DNA of 13,742 bases from contig JAUIJG010000102.1 in NCBI GenBank assembly GCA_030431355.1, forward strand, positions 1-13,742, in the 5' to 3' direction. The notes beneath the pieces are model-generated. The model was given only the letters and a program-made list of their open reading frames with translations. It ran no database searches and was not told the DNA's origin. The translations under genes were made by a program, and so were the position numbers. Origin of the DNA: a bacterium. GTDB lineage: Bacteria > Cyanobacteriota > Vampirovibrionia > Obscuribacterales > Obscuribacteraceae. This document shows positions 7,404-13,742 of this stretch, piece after piece. The stretch's first letter is position 1, and every line of letters begins with the position of its first letter.

Positions 7404-7448
7404 GCGGGCCGTCCCGGATGTTCAATCGAATCAGGTCGTCCTGATCGA
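7404..7448 (-). promoter_or_regulatory. Guanidine-II riboswitch (mini-ykkC)
   Basis: On the minus strand two hairpins with ACGR tetraloops stand in tandem, which is the defining pattern of the guanidine-II (mini-ykkC) riboswitch. P1 is UCGAUCAGG-ACGA-CCUGAU(U)CGA (7426-7448, loop 7436-7439) with one bulged U. P2 is CGGG-ACGG-CCCG (7405-7416, loop 7409-7412). The linker is 9 bases and P2 ends 14 bases before GGAGGAG. In known members guanidinium binds both loops, which pair through their CG bases, and this frees the ribosome site and turns on translation. The downstream gene is a Gdx exporter, the classic target. I did not identify the alternative sequestering helix by eye. Confidence 0.9.
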
Positions 7449-7526
7449 CGCATTCATAACAACTAATTAGAGCCTAGCACAGCACCATAAAAATGCCATA
7501 TAGCTGACCTGGAAAATACATAGATG

Positions 7527-9209
7527 TTAACTGGCAGGTAGATACTTCACCGAGCCGTCGTCGCCTTCTTCTATCGCAGCCAGTCGAATTCCGGCATGCT
7601 GGAAAAAATGTGGGCGAAAATGGAAGCGGGCATAGGGAGAGGCTTCGTCTCCGATACTGATGAAAGAGCCGCCAATAATCATATGGTGCTTACCGTCGAA
7701 ACATGGAGTGCTGAAATCATCATAGTATTCGTGGATGGCAAAGCCTTCCAGGGGATGAAAATGATCCTCCATCCACTGCCAGACATTGCCGAACAGATCG
7801 CTAAATTGGCCGTCCATGCCTTCCCGCACATCGGACTCAGAACCCTGTTTCAAACCTATGTTGAATCGCTTGCCTATGGCGCCCAGGGCATTCTCTGCCG
7901 AGTCGAGACCTGTGAGTTGACGCAACCTCATGTGCTGCGCTTCAGTCAGTAGACGATATGGAGCCGGTCTTCCATCAAGCTCAGCCTTCCAGCTCGCAAA
8001 CGCCTTGGCCTCATGGAAGTTGACCACGCAAGGCCAGGACCAGGGCATATCCACAACTTCAAATATGGTCCTGAGTTTGTACTGTCCCTCTTCTAAAAGC
8101 CAGAATGTCGGCATGGAAACATCCCGGAAGCTCCTCCAGGCAAAACCTTCTTCAGTCCAGTATTTGGATTCTTTGTATGCTCCCGAGCGAACGAACTCGT
8201 GGAACTCCCCGTTGCTTATCAAAAACTTGCCGGCCGCAAACGCGCCCACCGAAACTGAGCGGCTTCCGTATTCGTTGTCCCAACCGTAGGAGGGAAAGTC
8301 CCTGTCTTTGCCTATTTGAACCCGCCCCGGTTCAACATCGATAAATTCATTGACTGGATAGTTCACTCCGGCTTGCGGCTGGGCGCTGAAAGAAGCTCGG
8401 GAATCAGAGTCTTTGTGGGAACCAGGGCTTAAATGCGGGAAAGCATCCGGCTTAACCACCAATCTCAGTGGCAGTTCACGAATCAGGGCGGACGAGGTCT
8501 CAATATGAATTCTTTCGTGCTCGAAGCCCATAAACAAGGTCCAGAGCTTATCATGCCAACCGATTCGTTCATGACCGGGGGCCAAGCCTGAATCCCCCTG
8601 AATGACGCCCGTTATCAGCTCATAGACCTTGGCTCTGTAATCTCTGCACTCGTCTATGCTGGGCCAGAGAATATGATTCTTGGACATGTCATCCCATGAC
8701 ATCTCATCCACGCCGATATCGAACAAGCCTTCGAAATAGGCGTCCACCGGCTCATCGATTATTCCGGCAAGACGCAGTTTGTTGACGTAAAAGGCCACAG
8801 GGTGGACATAGTAGAAAATCAGTGGGTGGCGAAGTTCATGGTACGGAGGAATATAGAATGACTCTTCTGTGGCGAGACCGGAGAAAAGAAGTTCGGTCAT
8901 GGTCCAGCCGTTGTCGAAATAGTCCCTCACCTCTTCCCTGGAACAATCTGCCAGGGATGGCGGCTCGGTCGCCTTGAGAACGCCTTGAATAGGGTCGAAA
9001 CCGATACAGGAGGAGGGCTGCTTCCCGGTCCACCAGATTCTTGCCCCGGTTTGAAAATCACCCAGGTCTGTGCGCCCCAGGTTGAGTCTCCAATCTCCGA
9101 TTCTGCGTGCTTCGCTGCCTATCGGCGCTGCGTCTTTCAGCGATTCACCAGCTTGGGTCACCTTAATGTCCTCGCAATCCCCAGGAATGACAGGAGATTT
9201 ATACAACAT
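7527..9209 (-). CDS. ovoA: 5-histidylcysteine sulfoxide synthase (OvoA-like), without methyltransferase domain
   Basis: This non-heme iron enzyme joins cysteine and histidine oxidatively to 5-histidylcysteine sulfoxide, the first step to ovothiol, in the cytoplasm. Of 560 residues, 90-245 form the DinB-like iron domain: ELRHPLIFYYVHP with H136 (or H128), GVDEMSWDDMSKN at 166-178, and FEHERIHIETSS with H231-x3-H235-x-E237, which supply the His ligands. Residues from about 290 on form the FGE-sulfatase domain: GKDRDFPSYGWDNEYGSRSV, DLFGNVWQWMEDHF, and near the end YDDFSTPCFDGKHHMIIGGS and HFRPHFFQHAGIRLA. Canonical OvoA is about 700 residues with a C-terminal SAM methyltransferase; here the protein stops right after the sulfatase domain, so N-methylation must be done elsewhere or is absent. 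ATG 9209 is preceded by AAGG. The GNAT gene is 41 bp upstream. EgtB-like use of other thiols is an alternative. Confidence 0.85.
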   Translation of the reverse strand: MLYKSPVIPGDCEDIKVTQAGESLKDAAPIGSEARRIGDWRLNLGRTDLGDFQTGARIWWTGKQPSSCIGFDPIQGVLKATEPPSLADCSREEVRDYFDNGWTMTELLFSGLATEESFYIPPYHELRHPLIFYYVHPVAFYVNKLRLAGIIDEPVDAYFEGLFDIGVDEMSWDDMSKNHILWPSIDECRDYRAKVYELITGVIQGDSGLAPGHERIGWHDKLWTLFMGFEHERIHIETSSALIRELPLRLVVKPDAFPHLSPGSHKDSDSRASFSAQPQAGVNYPVNEFIDVEPGRVQIGKDRDFPSYGWDNEYGSRSVSVGAFAAGKFLISNGEFHEFVRSGAYKESKYWTEEGFAWRSFRDVSMPTFWLLEEGQYKLRTIFEVVDMPWSWPCVVNFHEAKAFASWKAELDGRPAPYRLLTEAQHMRLRQLTGLDSAENALGAIGKRFNIGLKQGSESDVREGMDGQFSDLFGNVWQWMEDHFHPLEGFAIHEYYDDFSTPCFDGKHHMIIGGSFISIGDEASPYARFHFRPHFFQHAGIRLAAIEEGDDGSVKYLPAS

Positions 9210-9250
9210 AGTCAGTGACCTTAACTTGAACCCCAGATTAACTTTGGAAT

Positions 9251-9784
9251 TTAACTCACTTCCGGATCCAGCTTTTTCTCCAGGAGAATTCGTTCGGTGT
9301 GGCTTCCTTGAATGGCTGCCTCGTATTTACCTACCTGCTGAAAGCCTGCTCTGTTGAGCAATTTAATAGTTATCTCGTTGTCGCTGCGGACCCTCACAGA
9401 AAGACAAGCGTGACCTCTCTCGATGGCCGCCAACTCCCTACGCTTTTGTAAAGTAGCACCATAGCCTTTGCCCCTGGCTCGCTCCCGGGTAGCTAACTCG
9501 GCAAAGTAGTATGACTCCGGATTCGCCCCGTGCTCTATCAGCTCCTCAGCATTGAAATAGTCTGCCATGGCAAGACCAATCCCGAATGAGACCACATCGG
9601 AGTCCCCTTCCACAACGACATAAAGGTCCGCTTCGCCGGTGAGCAGCTTCCTCAAATGAGCTTTGACTTTTTCCACGGACCATTCTTCAAATCTAGGCGG
9701 TCCGGTGAAACACTCTATGTAAATATCGGCAACCTGGTCTATTACAGGTTCCGGGATGTCTGCTCTATAAGATTCTACTCGCAA
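9251..9784 (-). CDS. GNAT-family N-acetyltransferase
   Basis: The GNAT fold transfers an acetyl group from acetyl-CoA to an amine. Motif A is clear: YYFAELATRERARGKGYGATL with R104-G-K-G-Y-G109 (R-x-x-G-x-G), the acetyl-CoA pyrophosphate loop. Motif B-like residues NEITIKLLNRAGFQQVG at 136-152 follow the usual N-x-x-A-x-x-L-Y/N-x-x-x-G-F pattern. I chose TTG 9784 (177 residues) because GGGAG (9790-9794) stands 5 bases upstream; the longest frame begins at another TTG (9835) with no ribosome site and would add 17 residues. It lies 41 bp upstream of ovoA on the same strand, so the two are probably co-transcribed, but the substrate and any link to thiol metabolism are unknown. Confidence 0.8.
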   Translation of the reverse strand: MRVESYRADIPEPVIDQVADIYIECFTGPPRFEEWSVEKVKAHLRKLLTGEADLYVVVEGDSDVVSFGIGLAMADYFNAEELIEHGANPESYYFAELATRERARGKGYGATLQKRRELAAIERGHACLSVRVRSDNEITIKLLNRAGFQQVGKYEAAIQGSHTERILLEKKLDPEVS

Positions 9785-10097
9785 AAAATCTCCCTGGCGT
9801 AAGCTCTGCTCGGTGACAAGCAATATGATACCCAAATGACGTGAACGATTAGATTGAACGAAAACCGCCAGGCATAGTTTATTGTCCGGTTTTCACCATC
9901 CCGGGGATTTTAGAAAATCTTTTGGAATAACCGCCCGCGACCGAGCAGACTACAACAACGAGCGCCGGGAGAGACCTGAATATCAGGCTATTAAGGAAGA
10001 ATGAATTCCACCTCGATGGAGGGAAAAGGTTGCTAAAGTGATGGGAATCAAAAGTTAAAAGCCTCAATAAGAGCCGGTCATTTTTAAGGAGCTGATC

Positions 10098-10562
10098 ATG
10101 TCCTATACCCATACCCAGCATGTTCCCAAAAGTATACTGACGGCTCTTGGAGCCGCAGGCGGTATCGCATCCCTTCGTGTTCCCGGCTTGATGAAATCAA
10201 TTCTGGGTGCCACCACGGCTGGTTTAATCTATACCTTCCGCTCACTAACCGTGGCTATCGATGAACATCATATCAACATCACATTTGGTGACTGGTTGAA
10301 TCTCAAGCAGCTCAAATTAGCTTACATTCAGGCGGTGGAAGCCAAAAGAATGTGTCCGCTCTCGGGCTGGGGCATTCACTACGTGGGCGATGGATGGCTC
10401 TATAACGTGTATGGGCTGAATGCCGTAAAAGTGACTATGAAGAGCGGCAAAAACATTTATATAGGTACGGATCAACCTGAGCTTCTGGTTATCGCCATTA
10501 GAGAAGCTGCCGGTATCGTAGACGAAAGCCTGGAAGCGGAAGTAGCGGAACAGAGCGCTTGA
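10098..10562 (+). CDS. Small PH-like (bacterial PH fold) membrane-associated protein
   Basis: This is a 154-residue protein with a clear AAGGAG site 7 bases before ATG 10098. The N-terminal third (about 10-48) is hydrophobic and Gly/Ala-rich, consistent with one or two membrane helices. The rest is a beta-strand-rich domain: SLTVAIDEHHINITFG, then LAYIQAVEAKRMCPLSGWGI, GWLYNVYGLNAVKVTMKSGK and IYIGTDQPELLVIAIREA. The GWGI plus G-x-x-A-V-x-x-x-x-x-x-G-K-x-x-x-I-G-T-D-x-P-E-x-L pattern is common to small bacterial PH-domain-like proteins of unknown role. The C-terminus is acidic. It is flanked by divergent GNAT and has a short hairpin overlapping its stop. Confidence 0.65.
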   Translation: MSYTHTQHVPKSILTALGAAGGIASLRVPGLMKSILGATTAGLIYTFRSLTVAIDEHHINITFGDWLNLKQLKLAYIQAVEAKRMCPLSGWGIHYVGDGWLYNVYGLNAVKVTMKSGKNIYIGTDQPELLVIAIREAAGIVDESLEAEVAEQSA

Positions 10563-10577
10563 GCGAAAACGCTTTGT
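10562..10577 (+). terminator. Short hairpin after the PH-like gene, possible weak terminator
   Basis: AGCG-AAAA-CGCT (10562-10573) is a compact stem-loop starting at the last base of the stop codon, followed by TTGTT. The stem is only 4 bp and the U-tract is imperfect, so this is a weak call. Confidence 0.3.
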
Positions 10578-10617
10578 TCCCGGATTTTGAATTCAAATCC
10601 TGAAATTTCCCCTGCTT

Positions 10618-10944
10618 TTACAAAGTGGGCTTTGTGCTTAACAGGCAAATAACTTGTTGGGCGGTCATTTTGATGTTTTCTTTACGCCCCCCGGGGAGAG
10701 AATAAGAATACAGAGGCAGAGCAGGATACATTTCAAATGCAAATCTATCTATCAAATCGATTGACGTCCGGTCCATAACATAAAAGCCCCGGGGCAGCCT
10801 CCATGGCCGGATTCTGGGATCAGTACAAAAATTAGAGTCGTTGGAAGAACCAGGGACAAACATATTGAGGCGGGTATCTCTATCCCTTGAGTAACTTTTT
10901 TCTTTACATACCAGTTGCTCGGTAATAGAGTCCTGTCCCGGCAT
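10618..10944 (-). CDS. Doubtful hypothetical ORF
   Basis: This is a 108-codon frame on the minus strand with plausible amino-acid composition in its second half (GFYVMDRTSIDLIDRFAFEM, then YPALPLYSYSLPGG) and ordinary codon use. The ATG has AAGGG only 1 base away, which is too close to act as a ribosome site, and no family is recognised. It may be a real small gene, a decayed remnant or chance. Confidence 0.22.
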   Translation of the reverse strand: MPGQDSITEQLVCKEKSYSRDRDTRLNMFVPGSSNDSNFCTDPRIRPWRLPRGFYVMDRTSIDLIDRFAFEMYPALPLYSYSLPGGRKENIKMTAQQVICLLSTKPTL

Positions 10945-11096
10945 GCCCTTGTGTTCGCAACGTTAGAGTCGTCCGGGAATCCAGGAGCCCGGGCGGCTCT
11001 CAATTTTCAGCCAGGAATTTTTCAATTTCAAAAATATTTTTCCCGAACCGTTACTCAAAAATCTGAGCGGGCAAATTCAAGATAACACTCCTGGAA

Positions 11097-11168
11097 TATA
11101 CGGTAACTAGTTTGATGAATCGGCCTTTCGGTTCGTCAAAGCCGTTGCGCTTACTAAAAAATCGCAAC
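11097..11168 (+). promoter_or_regulatory. Structured 5' leader of the cellulase gene: two tandem hairpins
   Basis: Hairpin 1 is a 12-bp stem TTTGATGAATCG/CGGTTCGTCAAA (11111-11122 and 11129-11140, with two G-U pairs) closed by the loop GCCTTT. Hairpin 2 is GTTGCG/CGCAAC (11144-11149 and 11163-11168) with a 13-base A-rich loop. A TATACG at 11097-11102 could be a -10 box, placing the transcript start almost at the foot of hairpin 1. The strong AGGAGG at 11181-11186 follows. I do not recognise a known riboswitch class, and c-di-GMP-I landmarks are absent. Confidence 0.45.
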
Positions 11169-11180
11169 AATCGACCTTTC

Positions 11181-11186
11181 AGGAGG
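11181..11186 (+). promoter_or_regulatory. Strong Shine-Dalgarno site of the cellulase gene
   Basis: AGGAGG stands 8 bases before ATG 11195, a near-perfect anti-16S match that fixes the start and suggests high translation when accessible. Confidence 0.8.
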
Positions 11187-11194
11187 CTTTAACT

Positions 11195-12880
11195 ATGCAA
11201 GTCGATCTTGGCAATAATAGATTTCATAGAAACATAAAAAATATCAGTGTCGCTCTAGCCTCGTCCTTCTTATTGAGTATCGCTCCAGCTTGCGCCGACA
11301 TGGAGTATGAAGGCGTAAACATCTCTGGAGCGGAATGGGCACCACATCAGCAACCGGGAACTTTTGGTGTTCATTATATATATCCCACCGATGCCGACGT
11401 GGACTATTTCCACTCAAAAGGCATGAACATTATCCGTGTTCCATTTTCATGGGAGCGGATGCAACGGGAAGCGAATCAAGCCCTGGACCCCACAGAGCTA
11501 GGGCGGCTTGATGCGGTGGTCAACCGGGCTACTGCAAAAGGCATGAATGTGATAATCGATCCCCATAACTATGGTGCCTACAAAGGACAAACAATAGGCA
11601 CCTCCGGCGGACATCCCAACTCCGTATTTACGGATTTATGGGTAAGGCTGGCGGAGCATTACAAATCAAATCCCAGGGTCATGTTCGGTCTCATGAACGA
11701 ACCGGTGGGTTCCAACATGACAGCGCAAACATGGCTTGCCTCTTCCCAGGCTGCCATCAACGCCATCCGTGGAACCGGTGCCACCAATCATATTCTGGTA
11801 CCATCCACCTACTGGATGCACCCTGTAAACTTCGTTCAGCTGAACGCCAGTGTGATGATCAATGTCACGGATCCGCTAAACAACTTTTCCTACGACGTTC
11901 ATCAATATCTTGATCATGACGGCTCGGGAAGACACACCGATTACCTGAATCCTACTGATGCCGTGGCGACCCTGAGCAATTTCACAGCCTGGTTGAAAGC
12001 GAACAACAAGCGCGCGATGTTGACAGAGATCGGTGTCACCGCCGATGCCGGTGCCAGGGAAAGCTTAAGCGCTATGCTTCAATATATGCATGAAAACTCC
12101 GATCAGTGGAAAGGTTATACCTACTGGTCGGCGGGACCATGGTGGCAAGATTACATGTTCGGCGTTCAACCGAAAAACGGTCAGGACACACCTCAGATGG
12201 TGACTCTCATAGCTAATCTAGGTGGTGGCACCACGCCGGAGCCGGATCCGGAACCGGATCCAAATCCTAATCCGAATCCAGAACCTGAGCCGGATCCTGA
12301 ACCAGATCCAGAGCCGGATCCTGATCCAACCCCGGATCCTGATCCGACACCGGATCCTGACCCAACACCGGATCCCGATCCAACCCCGGATCCTGATCCG
12401 ACACCGGATCCTGACCCAACACCGGATCCTGATCCAACACCGGATCCTGAACCGGATCCGGATCCTGACCCAACACCGGATCCAGATCCGACACCGGATC
12501 CAGAACCAGGCCCATCGCCCAATGGTGACAGGGAAAACAGAATCAGAGATCGAATCAACAAAGTTCGGGACCGTCAGAACAAAGTTAAAGATCAGCTGAA
12601 CAAAGTCAAAGACCAACAAAATCGAGTCAAGGACCTGCAAAATCAGCTTGAGAGCTTGCAAAAAAATAGCCCCAATAGCTTCAGCAAGATCCAGAACCTC
12701 CAGAACCGCATCAATAACATGCAGCAAAGAATCAATACGCGACAGACGAACTTGAATCAAAGACTGCAAAATCTGATGAATCTGGAAAATACTCTGAACA
12801 ATAAACTGAGTTACTTCTACGAAACTGATGGTCTACCTCGGTATAGCCTGATCTCCGATCCAAGAGGTCTTAACGCATGA
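11195..12880 (+). CDS. Secreted GH5 endoglucanase (GH5_5-like) with Pro-Asp linker and C-terminal coiled coil
   Basis: This 561-residue secreted enzyme hydrolyses beta-1,4-glucan (cellulose type) by a retaining mechanism. Residues 1-34 are a signal peptide ending ACA-D. Residues 38-343 are the GH5 barrel: GVNISGAEWAP; GMNIIRVPFSWERM with R81; IIDPHNYGAY with H124; FGLMNEP with acid/base E169; SYDVHQYLD with H236; MLTEIG with nucleophile E278; and YTYWSAGPWW with W311. The order and wording fit subfamily 5. Residues 347-442 are a rigid, acidic linker of P-D-P-D-P-T units. Residues 446-540 form a coiled coil, at first perfect heptads (RDRINKV, RDRQNKV, KDQLNKV, KDQQNRV, KDLQNQL), then Asn/Gln-rich helices. 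No carbohydrate-binding module or sortase signal is seen; the coiled coil may oligomerise or anchor the enzyme. The stop overlaps the next start (ATGA). Mannanase activity is a less likely alternative. Confidence 0.9.
   Translation: MQVDLGNNRFHRNIKNISVALASSFLLSIAPACADMEYEGVNISGAEWAPHQQPGTFGVHYIYPTDADVDYFHSKGMNIIRVPFSWERMQREANQALDPTELGRLDAVVNRATAKGMNVIIDPHNYGAYKGQTIGTSGGHPNSVFTDLWVRLAEHYKSNPRVMFGLMNEPVGSNMTAQTWLASSQAAINAIRGTGATNHILVPSTYWMHPVNFVQLNASVMINVTDPLNNFSYDVHQYLDHDGSGRHTDYLNPTDAVATLSNFTAWLKANNKRAMLTEIGVTADAGARESLSAMLQYMHENSDQWKGYTYWSAGPWWQDYMFGVQPKNGQDTPQMVTLIANLGGGTTPEPDPEPDPNPNPNPEPEPDPEPDPEPDPDPTPDPDPTPDPDPTPDPDPTPDPDPTPDPDPTPDPDPTPDPEPDPDPDPTPDPDPTPDPEPGPSPNGDRENRIRDRINKVRDRQNKVKDQLNKVKDQQNRVKDLQNQLESLQKNSPNSFSKIQNLQNRINNMQQRINTRQTNLNQRLQNLMNLENTLNNKLSYFYETDGLPRYSLISDPRGLNA
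12233..12520 (+). repeat. Pro-Asp linker minisatellite (18-bp unit, 54-bp higher order)
   Basis: The linker DNA is a tandem array of 18-bp units encoding PDPDPT or close variants, with about 15 GGATCC palindromes. Two 54-bp blocks, 12332-12385 and 12386-12439, differ at only 2 positions, showing recent duplication. The left end is more diverged (PEPDPNPNPNPEPEP). The unit length is a multiple of 3, so expansions keep the frame. The open frames on the other five strands across this array are by-products of the repeat. Confidence 0.9.
12545..12649 (+). repeat. 21-bp imperfect tandem repeat encoding coiled-coil heptads
   Basis: Five consecutive heptads, residues 451-485 of the cellulase (R/K-D-x-x-N-K/R/Q-V/L), are encoded by diverged 21-bp units such as AAAGTTAAAGATCAGCTGAAC. 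The codons have drifted more than in the neighbouring linker array, so the heptads are older or under selection for sequence. Confidence 0.7.
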
Positions 12881-13742
12881 GAAGAGGCGCCAGAAAAAAC
12901 CAGGGCAACATGCTTGCCCTGGTGGTGATGGTCACCTGTATGGTTCTGGTCCCTGTCTTCTTGCTACAGAGCCAGATAGGACTGTTCATGGTCGACAATA
13001 AAAGGGTGGAGACAGTCGTGGAAGGCGCTTGCTTAATCGCCGCCAATGACATATCCAAGATCATTGTCAACGACCCTCACTTCGGCTACGTGTCATTGAG
13101 CAACTATCCGCCAATAGGTAGCTCGACTCTAGCCCCGGACGGAGAACCACTTCCGGTCACCGGGATAAATACCCTGGTCGGCACCATAAGACAAAACGCA
13201 ATCATTGCCAGGGAGCTGAATAATAAGACCATGCAAGACATGGTCGAAAAGGATCGTCTATTTCTTAAAGCTACCATTAGTCGCTTAAACAGGGCGCTTG
13301 CGCTTGCTCTGAGGAAAAAGAAGAAGGACAAATGGACTGACATTCACGGCAAAGAGGTTGATCCGTTCAAAAACTCCCGTGGCTTTCTGGAAGCTAATCT
13401 TCCCGCCAACATGAAGCTCAAATGGATGAGACTTTCTACCGGTTGGCTATCGGAAGGCGGTGGCACCACGACCGTAAAAGTACCTCATCCGGACAGATTT
13501 GCCTACGTAAAAGATACGATGGTACAGGGAGACGAGTACAAACCATTCGTAGACATTCCCTTCGACAATCGCTCATATACATTCGCCGGATTGAGTACCT
13601 CTTCGCGGATAGTGGCCAAATCACGATTCCAAAAAAGAGATAGGGACCACATAAACTCCATCGTCAAGCTTGAGTGCATAGTAGAGAGAAAAGACGGTCA
13701 TAAAAGCGGATTGGATCTCAAACCCAACATGCGTTTTGCCAC
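12877..13742 (+). CDS. TadE/TadG-like envelope protein, partial (runs off right edge)
   Basis: The frame opens at ATG 12877, whose ATGA overlaps the cellulase stop, and stays open for 288 codons to the end of the window. The N-terminus is MRRGARKNQGN followed by one hydrophobic helix (about 11-32, LALVVMVTCMVLVPVFLL). The next segment, DNKRVETVVEGACLIAANDI, resembles the processed N-region of TadE/TadG (Flp pilus-associated pseudopilin-like) proteins, where a basic tip and a single helix precede an A-D-A-A-A-L-A-A-type helix. The remainder is a large extracytoplasmic domain of mixed composition with a Lys-rich stretch (LRKKKKDK) and no motif that I recognise. The overlap implies translational coupling to the cellulase. 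The family assignment rests on the N-terminal pattern only. Confidence 0.6.
   Translation, partial: MRRGARKNQGNMLALVVMVTCMVLVPVFLLQSQIGLFMVDNKRVETVVEGACLIAANDISKIIVNDPHFGYVSLSNYPPIGSSTLAPDGEPLPVTGINTLVGTIRQNAIIARELNNKTMQDMVEKDRLFLKATISRLNRALALALRKKKKDKWTDIHGKEVDPFKNSRGFLEANLPANMKLKWMRLSTGWLSEGGGTTTVKVPHPDRFAYVKDTMVQGDEYKPFVDIPFDNRSYTFAGLSTSSRIVAKSRFQKRDRDHINSIVKLECIVERKDGHKSGLDLKPNMRFA

Larger units (their letters stand above)
10563..11194. other. Palindrome-rich region upstream of the cellulase (632 bp)
   Basis: No firm gene is seen. The stretch carries an unusual number of dyads: TTTGAATTCAAA (10586-10597), the hairpin ACAAAG-TGGG-CTTTGT (10620-10635), GCCCCGGGGC (10786-10795), GAGCC-N5-GGCTC (10985-10999) followed by a T-rich run, and AAAAATATTTTT (11030-11041). 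A loose direct repeat TTAGAGTCGT...CCAGG occurs at about 10826 and 10963. The right end (from about 11030) is AT-rich and is the probable promoter and leader of the cellulase gene. A doubtful minus-strand frame at 10618-10944 is listed separately. Confidence 0.4.

Noticed and set aside
9879..10121. Minus-strand 80-codon frame between GNAT and the PH-like gene
   Set aside because: It overlaps the start and ribosome site of the PH-like gene antisense, and its composition looks random.
11105..11190. c-di-GMP-I riboswitch before the cellulase
   Set aside because: The conserved tetraloop/receptor and CACGCACAGGGCAAACC-like core are not present.
12193..12769. Long open frames antisense and in the +1 frame over the cellulase linker (Gly-Ser-Gly-Val or Arg-Ile-Arg repeats)
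   Set aside because: They are forced by the GGATCC-rich 18-bp repeat, have no ribosome site and vanish outside the array; the GH5 frame explains the DNA.
12870..13343. Minus-strand frames at 12870-13070 and 13104-13343
   Set aside because: They are shadows of the TadE/G-like plus-strand frame, which is open throughout and coupled to the cellulase.

Overview
The window is about 13.7 kb of bacterial chromosome with moderate GC and densely packed genes on both strands. The flavour is accessory and envelope-related: many proteins carry signal peptides or membrane segments, and there are TPR and ankyrin repeats, repeated MshEN/GspE-N-like units, an ovothiol-type enzyme and a secreted cellulase. 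This mix, with ordinary Shine-Dalgarno sites and no photosynthesis genes, would fit a non-photosynthetic relative of cyanobacteria (Vampirovibrionia/Obscuribacterales) or another large-genome Gram-negative. That placement is an impression from gene content, not a proof. I see no transposase, integrase, tRNA, rRNA or CRISPR array.

Layout, left to right. (1) The 3' end of a TPR protein (2-202). (2) An alpha/beta hydrolase of monoacylglycerol-lipase type split by one -1 frameshift near 905-921, with the nucleophile in one half and the Asp/His in the other (347-922 and 955-1485). (3) A 576-bp gene-poor stretch. (4) A plus-strand cluster at 2062-4259: a protein made of four degenerate MshEN-like units, a small Cys-containing secreted protein and an ankyrin protein, spaced 7 bp apart or overlapping. 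(5) A minus-strand pair: a DUF4239-like membrane protein followed by a secreted protein of unknown function (5839-4314). (6) A divergent secreted protein of unknown function (5960-7033). (7) A minus-strand block: GNAT acetyltransferase, ovoA-like 5-histidylcysteine sulfoxide synthase, then a Gdx/SugE guanidinium exporter preceded by a clear guanidine-II (mini-ykkC) riboswitch at 7404-7448. (8) A small bacterial-PH-like membrane-associated protein (10098-10562). (9) A 632-bp region with several palindromes and at most one doubtful ORF. (10) A secreted GH5 (GH5_5-like) endoglucanase with a long Pro-Asp repeat linker and a C-terminal heptad coiled coil. Its stop overlaps the start of a TadE/TadG-like gene that runs off the right edge.

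How the genes work together. The riboswitch and exporter form a self-contained guanidine sensing and export unit. The GNAT and ovoA genes are probably co-transcribed (41 bp apart), but the ovothiol pathway is incomplete here because the OvoA methyltransferase domain is absent. The cellulase and TadE/G-like gene overlap by ATGA and are probably translationally coupled, which points to a surface-displayed or envelope-associated cellulase. The strongest points for follow-up are the riboswitch, the four-unit MshEN-like protein, the cellulase/coiled-coil/TadG pair with its hairpin leader and recently expanded minisatellite, the methyltransferase-less OvoA and the frameshifted hydrolase.
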